A stretch of 64,000 bases of DNA. It comes from Sphingosinicella sp. (GTDB lineage: Bacteria; Pseudomonadota; Alphaproteobacteria; Sphingomonadales; Sphingomonadaceae). The position numbers were made by a program, and so were the translations under genes. Below the pieces are notes generated by a model, which saw nothing but the letters and a program-made list of their open reading frames with translations, was not told the origin of the DNA and searched no databases. Positions 26,481 through 35,152 of this stretch are shown here, piece after piece; position 1 is the first letter of the stretch, and each line of letters starts with the position of its first letter. The stretch is taken from NCBI RefSeq assembly GCF_013911755.1, contig NZ_JACESP010000017.1, positions 27,841 through 91,840 on the forward strand, in the 5' to 3' direction.

Positions 26481-26681
26481 TTATTTCGCGATGTCGAGCA
26501 GGAACTGAACGATTCGGCCCAGCACCTGGTCGACGCCCAGGAAGAACAGCGACAGGATGGTGGTCATGATGAGCACCATGATCGTCGTCACGATCGTCTC
26601 GCGACGCGTCGGCCAGGATACCTTCGCGGTCTCCTGACGTACCTGCCGCACGAACGTGCCCGGATTGGTCATCTTAGCCAT
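26481..26681 (-). CDS. secE: Preprotein translocase subunit SecE
   Basis: Essential small subunit of the SecYEG channel. 66 residues with a short amphipathic N-terminus (PGTFVRQVRQETAKVSWPTR) and one membrane helix, the short single-helix form usual outside enterics. Located between tRNA-Trp and nusG. Confidence 0.95.
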   Translation of the reverse strand: MAKMTNPGTFVRQVRQETAKVSWPTRRETIVTTIMVLIMTTILSLFFLGVDQVLGRIVQFLLDIAK

Positions 26682-26807
26682 CTAACGCGCTCAATTCCCA
26701 AACAAAAACAGCCGACCGGCCGCGCCCTTTTCTTCCGGGCGGCGCCGGTTGACTGGTGAACCTCTACTCGCTCCCGAGCCCCCAAATCTGCCCTTTTCAG
26801 GAGAGAG

Positions 26808-26883
26808 TGGCAGGAGTGGAGGGACTCGAACCCACGGCCCTCGGTTTTGGAGACCGATGCTCTACCAACTGAGCTACACTCCT
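26808..26883 (-). tRNA. tRNA-Trp (anticodon CCA)
   Basis: 76 bases on the minus strand with an encoded CCA. Acceptor stem AGGAGTG/CACTCCT, D-arm AGCTCAGTTGGTAGAGC, anticodon loop CTCCAAA giving CCA, T-arm GTGGGTTCGAGTCCCTC (split as GTGGG TTCGAGT CCCTC with one mismatch). The position before secE-nusG is the usual one. Confidence 0.97.
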
Positions 26884-26900
26884 AGAGCCCGGGAGCCGCG

Positions 26901-26929
26901 TCTATAATCGGGGGCATTCCCGGGCGCAA
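26901..26929 (-). promoter_or_regulatory. Candidate promoter of tRNA-Trp-secE-nusG
   Basis: Minus strand TTGCGC (26929-26924), 17-base spacer, TATAGA (26906-26901); the predicted start lies about ten bases before the tRNA 5' end. Confidence 0.55.
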
Positions 26930-27031
26930 GTCCTGTCGTTTGATGTGCATGCGGGGTTGATCCGGCGGGCGCGCTGCGCCCACAATGGAGGAACCGAAGG
27001 CAGCCGAGGAACGTTCTTCATCGCGCATCAC

Positions 27032-27799
27032 ATGGGCATCGATTCTTCCACAGAGACCTCCCCAGCCGGCGCGCAGATGCTGCCGCCGCCCCCCCCGCCC
27101 GGAATGATCGAGCGCCTGTCGGTCTTCCTCGATTTCGATGGCACGCTTGTCGAACTTGCACATGCCCCCGATGCGATCCGGATCGCGCCGGGGCTGATAG
27201 ACATGCTCGAAAACGCAGCTGCAGCCCTCGAGGGGCGGCTCGCGGTCGTCAGCGGCCGCGCGCTGGCGGACCTCGACCGCCATCTCGGCACGCGCCGCCT
27301 GACCCTCTCCGGCTCGCACGGCGGCGAACTGCGCCTCGCCGCCGCAAGCGCGAACGCGCCTCCAGGCTCGGCATTCCCGGAGCAAGCCCATCTGGAAGCG
27401 AGCGCGTTTGCCGCCGCGCACGGGCTTCTGCTGGAAACCAAGCCGCTCGGCTTCGCCTTTCACTATCGGCAGACGCCGACCGCCGGCGCAACCGTGGAGG
27501 CCTTCGCGCGGCAGCTCGGCACGCGCTACGGACTTGCGATGAAGGCCGGAAAGATGGTCGCCGAACTCATGCCTCCTGGCATCGACAAGGGCGGCATCGT
27601 CGCGTCGCTGATGGCAACGCCCGGCTTCCGGGGGAGCACGCCCGTCTTTATCGGCGACGACCTGACCGACGAGGACGGCTTCCGGGCGGCCGCGGCACAC
27701 GGCGGTTTCGGGATTCTCGTCGGCACGCGCGCCGCGACCACCGCGACGGCGCGCCTTGGCGATGTGAATGCCGTTCACACTTGGTTGGGGCACCTGTGA
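27032..27799 (+). CDS. otsB: Trehalose-6-phosphate phosphatase
   Basis: HAD-superfamily phosphatase that converts trehalose 6-phosphate to trehalose. From MGIDSSTETSP (27032) it has 255 residues, close to known OtsB; an ATG at 26945 would add 29 atypical residues, so the start is uncertain. The nucleophile motif LDFDGTLVEL is near residues 31-40 and the acidic metal-binding motif FIGDDLTDEDGF near 206. The stop overlaps the start of the GH15 gene (GTGA), so the two are translationally coupled. Confidence 0.93.
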   Translation: MGIDSSTETSPAGAQMLPPPPPPGMIERLSVFLDFDGTLVELAHAPDAIRIAPGLIDMLENAAAALEGRLAVVSGRALADLDRHLGTRRLTLSGSHGGELRLAAASANAPPGSAFPEQAHLEASAFAAAHGLLLETKPLGFAFHYRQTPTAGATVEAFARQLGTRYGLAMKAGKMVAELMPPGIDKGGIVASLMATPGFRGSTPVFIGDDLTDEDGFRAAAAHGGFGILVGTRAATTATARLGDVNAVHTWLGHL

Positions 27800-29580
27800 G
27801 CAGCCTCGATCTCTGGCCCGTGGGCAATTGCCAGGTGAGCGGGCTCATCGACACCGCCGGACGTCTCGTCTGGGGCTGCGTACCGCGCGTCGACGGCGAC
27901 CCCACGTTTTGCGCGCTCCTGAACAATGATCCCGGCGACCACACGAACGGCGCCTGGGCGATCTCGCTCGAAGGGCAGGTTTCTGCGCGGCAGTCGTATC
28001 GGCGCAACGCCCCCATTCTGGTGACGCGGCTCGAGGACGAGATCGGCGGCGCCGTCGACCTCATCGATTTCTGTCCGCGTTTCGAGCGCTCGGGACGCAT
28101 GTACCGGCCGATCGCCTGGGTACGGGTCGTGCGGCCGGTCGCGGGATCGCCGCGCCTCAGGATCCATCTTGCGCCGATGCGCGGATACGGGCGAGAGCTC
28201 GCGCCGCGCACCAGCGGCACCAACCATGTCCGGTACCTGCTCGGCGACCAGACCCTGCGCCTGACAACCGATGCACCGGTCGGCTACGTTCTCGATAGCC
28301 GCCCGTTCCGGCTCGAACGCCCCCTGCACTTCTTCCTCGGCCCCGACGAACCCTTCACCGGCAATGTCGCCTACGAGGTACAGGCGATGCTTGACCGCAC
28401 CGAGTCCTACTGGATGCAGTGGGTCCGGGGGCTCGCGACGCCGCTCGAATGGCAGGATCATGTGATCCGGGCCGCGATCACGCTCAAGCTCTGCCAGCAC
28501 GAAGAAACCGGCGCGATCGTCGCCGCACTGACCACATCCATCCCCGAGGCATCAGGCTCGGGGCGGAACTGGGACTACCGCTACTGCTGGATCCGCGACG
28601 CCTATTACACGGTGCAGGCACTGAATCGGCTCGGCGCACTCGACGTTCTCGAAAAATACCTCGCCTATCTCCGCAACATCGTCGACGCCGCCGACGGCCA
28701 GCTTCAACCGCTTTACGGCGTGTCCGGCGAGCGCACACTGGACGAGACGATCGCGGGCAGCCTCGCCGGCTATCGCGGCATGGGCCCCGTGCGGATCGGC
28801 AACGCCGCCTACACGCAGGTCCAGCACGACGTGTACGGCCAGATCGTGCTGCCCAACATCCAGGCATTCGTCGATCGGCGATTGCTGAGGATGGGCAACC
28901 TCGACGACTTTCATAGCCTGGAGCACGTCGGCGAAATGGCGTGGCTGCGGCACGACACGCCCGACGCCGGCCTGTGGGAATTCCGCACGCGCACCGCCGT
29001 CCACACCTACAGCGCGGTGATGAGCTGGGCGGCTTGCGACCGGTTGGAGAATGCTGCGCGCATTTTCGGCCTTGAAGAGCGCGAACGCCACTGGCGCGGT
29101 CGTGCCGCCGCGATCCGCGACACCATCGAGACGCGCGCGTGGTCGGAAAGCGCGGGGCACTTCGGTGCCTCCTTCGGCGGCAGCGAACTCGACGCGAGCC
29201 TGCTCCAGCTGGTCGACCTGCGCTTCCTCCCGGCGGACGACCCCCGCATGGCCGCCACCTTCGCGGCCGCTGAAAAGGCACTGCGCCGCGGCGAGCACAT
29301 GCTGCGCTACGACACGGAGGACGATTTCGGCAAACCGGAAACCGCGTTCAATTTCTGCACGTTCTGGCTGATCGAAGCGCTCCAGCTGAGCGGGCGCGGC
29401 GAAGAGGCGCGCGCGCTCTTCCAGCGAATGCTCGAACACACGACGGACGCGGGGCTGCTTTCGGAAGACATGGATTTCGAAACCGGCGAGCTGTGGGGGA
29501 ACTATCCGCAAACCTATTCGCTGGTTGGCATCATCAATTGCGCAGGATTGCTGTCGAAACCCTGGAGTACCATCCGATGA
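27796..29580 (+). CDS. Glycoside hydrolase family 15 protein (glucoamylase or trehalase type)
   Basis: 594 residues from a GTG start at 27796 that overlaps the otsB stop; a TTG at 27781 is a weaker alternative. It has an N-terminal beta-sandwich region and an (alpha/alpha)6 barrel with the GH15 landmarks NWDYRYCWIRDAYYTVQAL, DAGLWEFR (candidate catalytic Glu near 390) and LSEDMDFETGELWGNYPQTY (second acid near 557). Family members hydrolyse terminal alpha-glucosides; some actinobacterial ones are trehalases. Placement between otsB and otsA with overlaps on both sides suggests a role in trehalose turnover, which is an inference. Confidence 0.85.
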   Translation: MSSLDLWPVGNCQVSGLIDTAGRLVWGCVPRVDGDPTFCALLNNDPGDHTNGAWAISLEGQVSARQSYRRNAPILVTRLEDEIGGAVDLIDFCPRFERSGRMYRPIAWVRVVRPVAGSPRLRIHLAPMRGYGRELAPRTSGTNHVRYLLGDQTLRLTTDAPVGYVLDSRPFRLERPLHFFLGPDEPFTGNVAYEVQAMLDRTESYWMQWVRGLATPLEWQDHVIRAAITLKLCQHEETGAIVAALTTSIPEASGSGRNWDYRYCWIRDAYYTVQALNRLGALDVLEKYLAYLRNIVDAADGQLQPLYGVSGERTLDETIAGSLAGYRGMGPVRIGNAAYTQVQHDVYGQIVLPNIQAFVDRRLLRMGNLDDFHSLEHVGEMAWLRHDTPDAGLWEFRTRTAVHTYSAVMSWAACDRLENAARIFGLEERERHWRGRAAAIRDTIETRAWSESAGHFGASFGGSELDASLLQLVDLRFLPADDPRMAATFAAAEKALRRGEHMLRYDTEDDFGKPETAFNFCTFWLIEALQLSGRGEEARALFQRMLEHTTDAGLLSEDMDFETGELWGNYPQTYSLVGIINCAGLLSKPWSTIR

Positions 29581-30986
29581 ACCGCCTTATCGTCGTTTCG
29601 AACCGCGTTTCCGTGCCCAAAGGGGCCGATTCGAATGGTGCTCAGGGAGGCCTCGCCGTAGCGCTCGGCGCCGCGCTCCGCGAACACCGCGGCATCTGGT
29701 TCGGCTGGTCGGGGAATGAAACCGAAACGTTCACCGGCCATCTCGACATGCAGCGCCAGCACGGCGTGACGACCGCCACGATCGACCTCGAACATCAGGA
29801 TATCGATGAATATTACAACGGTTACGCGAACCGGACGCTTTGGCCGCTGTTCCACTACCGCGTCGATCTTACCGAATATGAACGCAGCTTTGGCGCGGGT
29901 TATGAACGGGTAAACCAGCGCTTCGCCGACAGCGTAACGCCCCTGGTGGAACCGGACGACCTCGTCTGGATCCACGACTATCACCTCCTGCCGCTCGGCA
30001 AGTTCCTCCGCGACCGGGGGATGCGCAACCGGATCGGACTGTTCCTGCACATCCCATGGCCGCCGACGCGCCTGTTCGTTTCGTTGCCTTTCCACGAGCG
30101 CCTGGTCGAGCACATGCTCCACTACGACGTGATCGGCTTCCAGTCGCAGGAGTGGCTCGAATCCTTCAATCATTACGTCGAAAAGGAGCTAGGCGGGACG
30201 GTTTCGGACGATGGCACGATCGAATGGCAGGGCCGCCGTGTGGTGGCGCGCGCCTTCCCCATCGGCATCGATTACACCGAGTTCATGGCGGCTACCAAAA
30301 GCGACATCGCCCGACGCGCGTACGAACGGCTGAAATCAAGCGCCGACGGGAAGAAGGTCATCATCGGAGTTGACCGGCTCGACTATTCCAAGGGCCTCGT
30401 CGAGCGCTTCGAATCTTACCACCGCTTCCTGACCGAACATCCGGAGGCGGCAAAAGACGTCGTACTGCTCCAGATCGCACCCCCCTCCCGCGAGGACGTG
30501 CATACCTATCAGGATATCCGCAACACGCTGGAGCAGTCGGCCGGCCATATCAACGGCGCCCATGCAGACGTCGATTGGGTGCCGATCCGCTACGTGAACC
30601 AGGGCTATTCGCGGGCCGAACTGGCGGGCTTCTACCGCGCTTCCCGTGTGGGCCTCGTAACGCCGCTTCGCGACGGCATGAACCTCGTCGCCAAGGAATA
30701 TGTCGCGGCGCAGGACCCGGAGGATCCCGGTGTTCTCATTCTCTCGCGTTTTGCGGGCGCCGCGCCGCAGCTCGCCGACGCACTGCTCGTCAACCCGCAC
30801 AGCAGCGAAGAGGTGGGCGATGCGATCAACACCGCGCTTTCCATGCCGCGCGATGAGCGCATCCGGCGCTGGCAGAGCATGATGCAAAGCGTTCGCGACG
30901 AGGACGTGATCGTCTGGCGCGACGACTTTGTCACCGCGCTGAAAGGCCCGTCCGCGAATGCCAACCCGCACCAGGCGGCCGCATAA
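29577..30986 (+). CDS. otsA: Trehalose-6-phosphate synthase
   Basis: Transfers glucose from UDP-glucose to glucose 6-phosphate (GT20). 469 residues from MNRLIVVSNRV, with its ATG overlapping the GH15 stop (ATGA). Landmarks: substrate loop near the N-terminus (GAQGGLAVAL), WIHDYHLLPL, LFLHIPWPP, GVDRLDYSKGL near residue 264, and TPLRDGMNLVAKEYVAAQ. The third gene of the otsB-GH15-otsA operon; a bidirectional terminator follows. Confidence 0.97.
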   Translation: MNRLIVVSNRVSVPKGADSNGAQGGLAVALGAALREHRGIWFGWSGNETETFTGHLDMQRQHGVTTATIDLEHQDIDEYYNGYANRTLWPLFHYRVDLTEYERSFGAGYERVNQRFADSVTPLVEPDDLVWIHDYHLLPLGKFLRDRGMRNRIGLFLHIPWPPTRLFVSLPFHERLVEHMLHYDVIGFQSQEWLESFNHYVEKELGGTVSDDGTIEWQGRRVVARAFPIGIDYTEFMAATKSDIARRAYERLKSSADGKKVIIGVDRLDYSKGLVERFESYHRFLTEHPEAAKDVVLLQIAPPSREDVHTYQDIRNTLEQSAGHINGAHADVDWVPIRYVNQGYSRAELAGFYRASRVGLVTPLRDGMNLVAKEYVAAQDPEDPGVLILSRFAGAAPQLADALLVNPHSSEEVGDAINTALSMPRDERIRRWQSMMQSVRDEDVIVWRDDFVTALKGPSANANPHQAAA

Positions 30987-30987
30987 C

Positions 30988-31028
30988 AACAAAAGGGCCG
31001 GAGACGTTCGCCCCCGGCCCTTCTTATT
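30988..31028. terminator. Bidirectional terminator between otsA and hsp20
   Basis: GGGCCGG (30995-31001) and CCGGCCC (31014-31020) form the stem; TTCTTATT follows on the plus side and AAAA precedes it, so it can serve the convergent genes on both sides. Confidence 0.75.
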
Positions 31029-31042
31029 GCACCTCAACAGGT

Positions 31043-31507
31043 TCAGGCGGCTTCGCGCTTGCCCTCGATCACCTGCGGACCGCTCTGCCCCCCGATGACG
31101 ACCTTGCGCGGCTTCTTCTCCTCAGGGATCTCGCGGACGAGATCGATGTTGAGAAGGCCGTGCTCGTAGTTCGCGCCCGTCACCTTGATGACGTCGGCGA
31201 GCTGGAAACGTCGCTCGAAGGCGCGCTTGGCGATGCCGCGGTGCAGGAACTGGCGGTCGCCGTTCTCCGTCTCGGCGGTCTTGCCGGTCACGATCAGCGT
31301 GTTTTCCTGAACGGTGATGTCGAGTTCGCTCTCCGCGAAGCCCGCCACCGCCATCTGGATACGGTAGGCGTTATCGCCGGTTTTCTCGATGTTATAGGGG
31401 GGGTATCCGCCGCCTTCATCGCCGCGCGCGGCGAATTCCGCGAGCCGGCTGAGGTTTTCGAAGCCGATCGACGAGCGAAGCAGCGGGGTCAGATCGAATG
31501 TACGCAT
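31043..31507 (-). CDS. Small heat-shock protein (Hsp20/IbpA family)
   Basis: ATP-independent chaperone that holds unfolding proteins. 154 residues starting MRTFDLTPLLRSSIGFENL, the alphaproteobacterial IbpA-like N-terminus, followed by the alpha-crystallin domain (YPPYNIEKTGDNAYRIQMAV ... FERRFQLAD) and the C-terminal IPEEKKPR tail. The start at 31507 is chosen because AGGA lies seven bases upstream; the ATG at 31513 is only one base from it. The ribosome-binding site is buried in a ROSE-like hairpin. Confidence 0.93.
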   Translation of the reverse strand: MRTFDLTPLLRSSIGFENLSRLAEFAARGDEGGGYPPYNIEKTGDNAYRIQMAVAGFAESELDITVQENTLIVTGKTAETENGDRQFLHRGIAKRAFERRFQLADVIKVTGANYEHGLLNIDLVREIPEEKKPRKVVIGGQSGPQVIEGKREAA

Positions 31508-31605
31508 GTCCATATCCTTTCAATTCAAAGCAATATGCGGTCCTTCAGCCCACCATATGGCTGGGCCTTGCCGGACGCTCGGACCCCATTTCGGGCATCC
31601 CTTCG
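31508..31605 (-). promoter_or_regulatory. ROSE-like RNA thermometer in the hsp20 5' UTR
   Basis: The last hairpin (minus strand 31537-31511) pairs CATATTGCTTT with AAAGGATATG around a GAATTG loop. All positions pair except one bulged G, so the TTGCT motif lies opposite the Shine-Dalgarno AGGA, the hallmark of ROSE elements upstream of rhizobial and other small heat-shock genes. A second hairpin GCCCA-G-CC-ATAT-GG-TGGGC lies just upstream (31566-31548). Farther up, CTTG-17-GGCATCT (31672-31645) is a weak match to an RpoH promoter. Confidence 0.75.
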
Positions 31606-31694
31606 CCGGCGCTGGTGAGGTGGTTGTTAACCCCTTTTGTTTCAAGATGCCCGTTGACCCGGGAACGACAAGGCGCGATTCACTCGCGGCAACG

Positions 31695-32153
31695 ATGATG
31701 AACGAACACACGCCGATCACAGCGAAGCTGGTGGCCGCCCTTTATACGGAGGCGATGCTGCTTGCCGACGAGGCACGCGGCTACTTCGATTCCGAAGGCC
31801 AGTTGGAGCGCGCCGCGCTCGACCCTGTGCTGCGCGTCGCTTACTCGTGCGAATCGCTGCGCGTGACGACACGGCTGATGCACGTCGTTTCGTGGCTGCT
31901 CGTCCGCAAGGCCGTGGCGGCTGGCGAAATGACCGAGGCAGAGGGCGAAGCGCCCGAACGTCGCCTCGGCCGTGCCGGCGATACCGAGCTCGACTCCACG
32001 CGCCTCGGCCAACTTCCCCCGCGCGCCCGCGAGATCATCGAGGCGAGTCGCGACCTCTACGAGCGCGTGAAGCGCCTCGACGACCAGTTCGCCACCGAAG
32101 TGCCGCTCTCCCCGGCACGCGCGCTGCTCGGGCGGCTGGAGCGCTCCTTCTAG
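31695..32153 (+). CDS. DUF1465 family protein, RcdA-like
   Basis: 152 residues, starting at one of two adjacent ATGs (31695 or 31698). Mostly helical. It contains LDPVLRVAYSCESLRVTTRLMHVVSWLLVRKAVAAGEM (read as LDPVLRVAYSCESLRVTTRL plus a following helix) and PPRAREIIEASRDLYERVKRLD. This family includes Caulobacter RcdA, which helps ClpXP degrade the cell-cycle regulator CtrA. The role here is inferred from family only. The upstream open frame to 31506 overlaps the hsp20 leader and is not used. Confidence 0.65.
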   Translation: MMNEHTPITAKLVAALYTEAMLLADEARGYFDSEGQLERAALDPVLRVAYSCESLRVTTRLMHVVSWLLVRKAVAAGEMTEAEGEAPERRLGRAGDTELDSTRLGQLPPRAREIIEASRDLYERVKRLDDQFATEVPLSPARALLGRLERSF

Positions 32154-32202
32154 GGCCTTCTAGGCCTTGCGTGCCCGGCAGGGGCTTGCCACTGTCGCGC
32201 CC

Positions 32203-32619
32203 ATGACCCTTCAGCCGTTCCATCTGGCCTTTCCCGTCGATGATCTTGCCGCCGCCCGCCGCTTCTACGGCGATCTGATGGGCTGTCCCGAGGGGCGCTC
32301 GTCCGACAGCTGGGTGGATTTCGACTTCTTCGGCCACCAGATCGTTGCGCATCTCGCCCCGGCGGGCAGCATCCACCGCAATCCCGTGGATGGCGACCAG
32401 GTGCCCGTGCCGCATTTCGGTATCGTGCTCGACTGGGCTGCCTTTCACGCGCTTGCCGATCGACTTCGCGCCGCGGAGGTGCGCTTCGAGATCGCGCCTC
32501 ACATCCGCTTCGCGGGCGAGGTCGGCGAGCAGGCGACGATGTTCTTCTTTGATCCCAGCGGCAATGCGCTCGAATTCAAGGCGATGCGCACGCCCCAAAA
32601 CCTGTTCGCGAAGGACTGA
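32203..32619 (+). CDS. VOC/glyoxalase superfamily protein
   Basis: 138 residues from [15 protein letters not shown]. Paired beta-alpha-beta-beta-beta modules are visible: [19 protein letters not shown] at the start and [15 protein letters not shown] at the end, with His and Glu residues in metal-site positions. Similar to small stand-alone dioxygenase/lyase-fold proteins; substrate unknown. The next gene starts two bases after its stop. Confidence 0.8.
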   Translation: MTLQPFHLAFPVDDLAAARRFYGDLMGCPEGRSSDSWVDFDFFGHQIVAHLAPAGSIHRNPVDGDQVPVPHFGIVLDWAAFHALADRLRAAEVRFEIAPHIRFAGEVGEQATMFFFDPSGNALEFKAMRTPQNLFAKD

Positions 32620-32621
32620 GC

Positions 32622-33326
32622 ATGGCGGCAAACGGCAACGAGCGCAGCCCCAACATCGCGCTCCTCATCGATGCCGATCAGGGCGGGCAGAAGTATCTGG
32701 ATGCGGTCCTGACCGTGCTTGCCGAGCTGGGTACCGTGAACATCCGCCGCGCTTACGGCAACTGGTCGAAGCCCGAACTCGGCACGTGGGAGCCCGTGTT
32801 CCACGCCTATGCGATCATGCCGATGCAGCAGTTCGACATCGCCAAGCGCAAGAACGCAACCGACATGGCGATGGCGATCGATGCGATGGACCTGCTCTAT
32901 TCGGGCCGGGTCGACGGCTTCGGCCTGATGTCGTCAGACAGCGACTTCATGCCGCTCGCGATGCGCATCCGGCAGAACGGGCTGCCCGTCTACGGCTTCG
33001 GCCGCGCCAGCACGCCCGAATCCTTCCGGCAGGCCTGCACGCGCTTCATTGATGTCGATGCGCTGATGCCGGTTGCCGACAAGGCGCCCAAGGGCGAGGT
33101 CGACGACCAGCTCATCGACCTGTTGATTGATGCCTACAACGCCGTGAAGCGCGACGAGCAGGGCTATGCGCGCCTCGCCGAGGTCGGCAAGATCGCCGGC
33201 AATCGATCCTCCTTCGACGTGCGCAACTACGGCTTCAAGCGGCTCTCGGAACTGGTCGAGGCCGTTCCGAACTTCGTCACCGAGCGCCGCGAGGACGGCA
33301 CCGTCTTCATCAAGCGCGTGCGCTGA
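32622..33326 (+). CDS. NYN-domain (DUF88/LabA-like) protein with OST-HTH/LOTUS C-terminus
   Basis: 234 residues. The N-terminal NYN domain has the PIN-like acidic residues expected of an RNase fold: LLIDADQGGQKY, KNATDMAMAIDAMDLLY and LMSSDSDFMPLA. The C-terminal part (DDQLIDLLIDAYNAVKRDEQGYARLAEVGKIAG..FDVRNYGFKRLSELV) matches an OST-HTH/LOTUS RNA-binding domain. Probably an RNA-processing or RNA-binding protein. It ends with its stop directly abutting the convergent rlmB stop. Confidence 0.82.
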   Translation: MAANGNERSPNIALLIDADQGGQKYLDAVLTVLAELGTVNIRRAYGNWSKPELGTWEPVFHAYAIMPMQQFDIAKRKNATDMAMAIDAMDLLYSGRVDGFGLMSSDSDFMPLAMRIRQNGLPVYGFGRASTPESFRQACTRFIDVDALMPVADKAPKGEVDDQLIDLLIDAYNAVKRDEQGYARLAEVGKIAGNRSSFDVRNYGFKRLSELVEAVPNFVTERREDGTVFIKRVR

Positions 33327-34067
33327 TCAGCGCGACGTCACCGCATAAAGCGCCACGGCCGCCGCGTTCGAGACGTTGAGGCTCTCGACGCGCTTCGAAA
33401 TCGGCAGTTTCGCGAGCACATCGCAGTGCGCGCCGACATTCTGGCGCATTCCCGGGCCTTCGGCGCCGAGCACGAGCACGATCGGCATGTCGGCGAGCGT
33501 ATCCACGAGCACCTTGTCCGCATCGCCGGTGAGCCCGATCCGCCAGTAGCCTGCCTTCGCCAGCTCCTCGAGCGCCCGTGACAGGTTCGTCACCCGCACC
33601 CAGGGGACCACTTCCAGCGCACCGGACGCCGCCTTCGCCAAAGCGCCCGATTCAGGCGGCGCATGGCGGTCCTGCGTCACCACCGCCGCCGCCCCGAACG
33701 CCGCCGCAGAGCGCAGTATGGCGCCTACATTGTGCGGGTCCGTCACCTGATCCAGCACAAGAATCGGCCCATCAAGCCCGACTACATCCTCTATATGAAG
33801 ATCGTCGAGCGGCTCCACCTCCAGCACCAGCCCCTGATGCGGCGCATCGGCCGGCACAAGCCGCGCCAGGTCCGCCGCCTGCCCGATCTCCACCGGAAGG
33901 CCCTCAGGCAGGTGGAACTTCTGCGCGATGTCGCTCGTCACCCAAAGCTTGCGCGGGACACGGTCCGGGTTGCCGAGCGCCGCCTCGACCGCGTGCTTTC
34001 CATAGAGGCGCGGGTACTTGAACGCGCCGCCGCCCTTCGCCTTGCCGGATTTACCCCGTCTACCCAT
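33327..34067 (-). CDS. rlmB: 23S rRNA 2'-O-methyltransferase, SpoU/TrmH family
   Basis: Likely methylates the ribose of a 23S rRNA guanosine (RlmB, G2251 in E. coli numbering). 246 residues: an N-terminal substrate-binding domain (YGKHAVEAALGNPDRVPRKL) and a SPOUT domain with VLDQVTDPHNVGAILRSAAAF, VLGAEGPGMRQN and SLNVSNAAAVALY, which are the three SpoU motifs. A Lys/Gly-rich N-terminus precedes the first domain. RlmB versus the mitochondrial-like Mrm1 group cannot be separated by eye. Confidence 0.88.
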   Translation of the reverse strand: MGRRGKSGKAKGGGAFKYPRLYGKHAVEAALGNPDRVPRKLWVTSDIAQKFHLPEGLPVEIGQAADLARLVPADAPHQGLVLEVEPLDDLHIEDVVGLDGPILVLDQVTDPHNVGAILRSAAAFGAAAVVTQDRHAPPESGALAKAASGALEVVPWVRVTNLSRALEELAKAGYWRIGLTGDADKVLVDTLADMPIVLVLGAEGPGMRQNVGAHCDVLAKLPISKRVESLNVSNAAAVALYAVTSR

Positions 34068-34202
34068 CGCCGTCTTCCCGTTTCGCCGCGACGCTGCGCG
34101 CGTCCTTGCGGCTCCTTAGCCCGCGCGTCTCCCCACTCCAACCCTCTGTTCGGTGTCGGTGGACTAGGGTATGAACGGTGCGTCAACCGGAAGGGGGCTT
34201 CC

Positions 34203-34940
34203 ATGGCAACACTGGCACAACGGCGCCCGGCAGCCTCTGCCGACCGCTGGTTCTTCACATCGACGGCGCTGCTGATGCTCGCGCTCGTCTTCATCGGTTT
34301 TGCGCCAAGCTACTATCTTTCGGGGATCTTGAAGCCGCCGCCGGGCCTGAAGCCTGCAACGACGCTTGTTCACGTCCATGCCTTCCTCTTTTCCGCTTGG
34401 ATGCTGCTGTTCGTGCTGCAGACGCAGCTTGTGGCATGGCGGCGCACCGATCTGCATCGCCTGCTCGGCACGATTGGCTTCCTGATTTTGCCGGTGATGA
34501 TCGTAATCGCGACGGTTTCCGCGCTCCATGGCGTCCACAGGGCATCCGGCCCCCCTATGATCCCGCCGCTCACCTTCCTTGCCGTGCCGCTGCTCGACGT
34601 TCCGGTGTTCGCGTTGCTGATCGGCGGAGCGCTCGCCAACCGCCGCACGCCCCAGATGCACAAGCGGCTGATGTTAATCGCGATGATCGGCATGATGAGC
34701 CCGGCGATCGGGCGAATGCCTCTGCCCCCGCCCTTCGTGGGCCCGGTGGCGATCTTCGTGCTGCCGGACCTCTTTCTGTTCGCGCTCGTGCTGTTCGACC
34801 TGATGGCCATGGGCCGTGTCCACCGCGCGACCGTCTGGGGCGGACTGCTGCTCGTCGGCTCGCAGGTTCTGCGCGTTCTCGTCTGGGAAACCGAGGGCTG
34901 GCTGGCCTTCGCGCGCTGGGCGTCGGGGCTCGTTGCGTGA
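34203..34940 (+). CDS. Conserved membrane protein, about seven helices, unknown function
   Basis: 245 residues from MATLAQRRPAASADRW, with a GGAAGGGGG ribosome-binding stretch just upstream. Around seven hydrophobic segments. Conserved-looking histidines sit in HVHAFLFSAWMLLFVLQ, DLHRLLG and QMHKRLML, a pattern that could suit haem or metal binding, but this is not established. The open frame continues upstream to 33663 as an antisense shadow of rlmB and is not included. It is followed by tRNA-Tyr. Confidence 0.75.
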   Translation: MATLAQRRPAASADRWFFTSTALLMLALVFIGFAPSYYLSGILKPPPGLKPATTLVHVHAFLFSAWMLLFVLQTQLVAWRRTDLHRLLGTIGFLILPVMIVIATVSALHGVHRASGPPMIPPLTFLAVPLLDVPVFALLIGGALANRRTPQMHKRLMLIAMIGMMSPAIGRMPLPPPFVGPVAIFVLPDLFLFALVLFDLMAMGRVHRATVWGGLLLVGSQVLRVLVWETEGWLAFARWASGLVA

Positions 34941-34956
34941 AGCTGCACATCACGCG

Positions 34957-34985
34957 TTGACATCGCCGCGGCCATTCGCCATCTA
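34957..34985 (+). promoter_or_regulatory. Candidate promoter of tRNA-Tyr
   Basis: Consensus TTGACA (34957-34962), 17-base spacer, weak -10 CATCTA (34980-34985); about 45 bases before the tRNA. Confidence 0.5.
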
Positions 34986-35030
34986 GCCCGCCTTGCCGCG
35001 CCCGGCTCACTGCCGGGCCGCCCGCCCTGT

Positions 35031-35115
35031 GGAGGGGTGGCCGAGTGGTTAAAGGCAGCAGACTGTAAATCTGCCCGCATAGCGTACGCTGGTTCGAATC
35101 CAGCCCCCTCCACCA
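35031..35115 (+). tRNA. tRNA-Tyr (anticodon GTA)
   Basis: 85 bases with an encoded CCA. Acceptor stem GGAGGGG/CCCCTCC, anticodon loop CTGTAAA giving GTA, a long variable arm (type II), and T-arm GCTGG-TTCGAAT-CCAGC. It marks the left edge of the accessory gene cluster, but I found no repeated copy of its 3' end within the window. Confidence 0.97.
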
Positions 35116-35152
35116 TCACACCCTCCGGCGCACAAGAGGCATAGCCCGCCGC

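Noticed and set aside
33663-34202. N-terminal extension of the 34203-34940 membrane protein
   Set aside because: The extension is antisense to rlmB; the start at 34203 has a good ribosome-binding site and begins a natural N-terminus.
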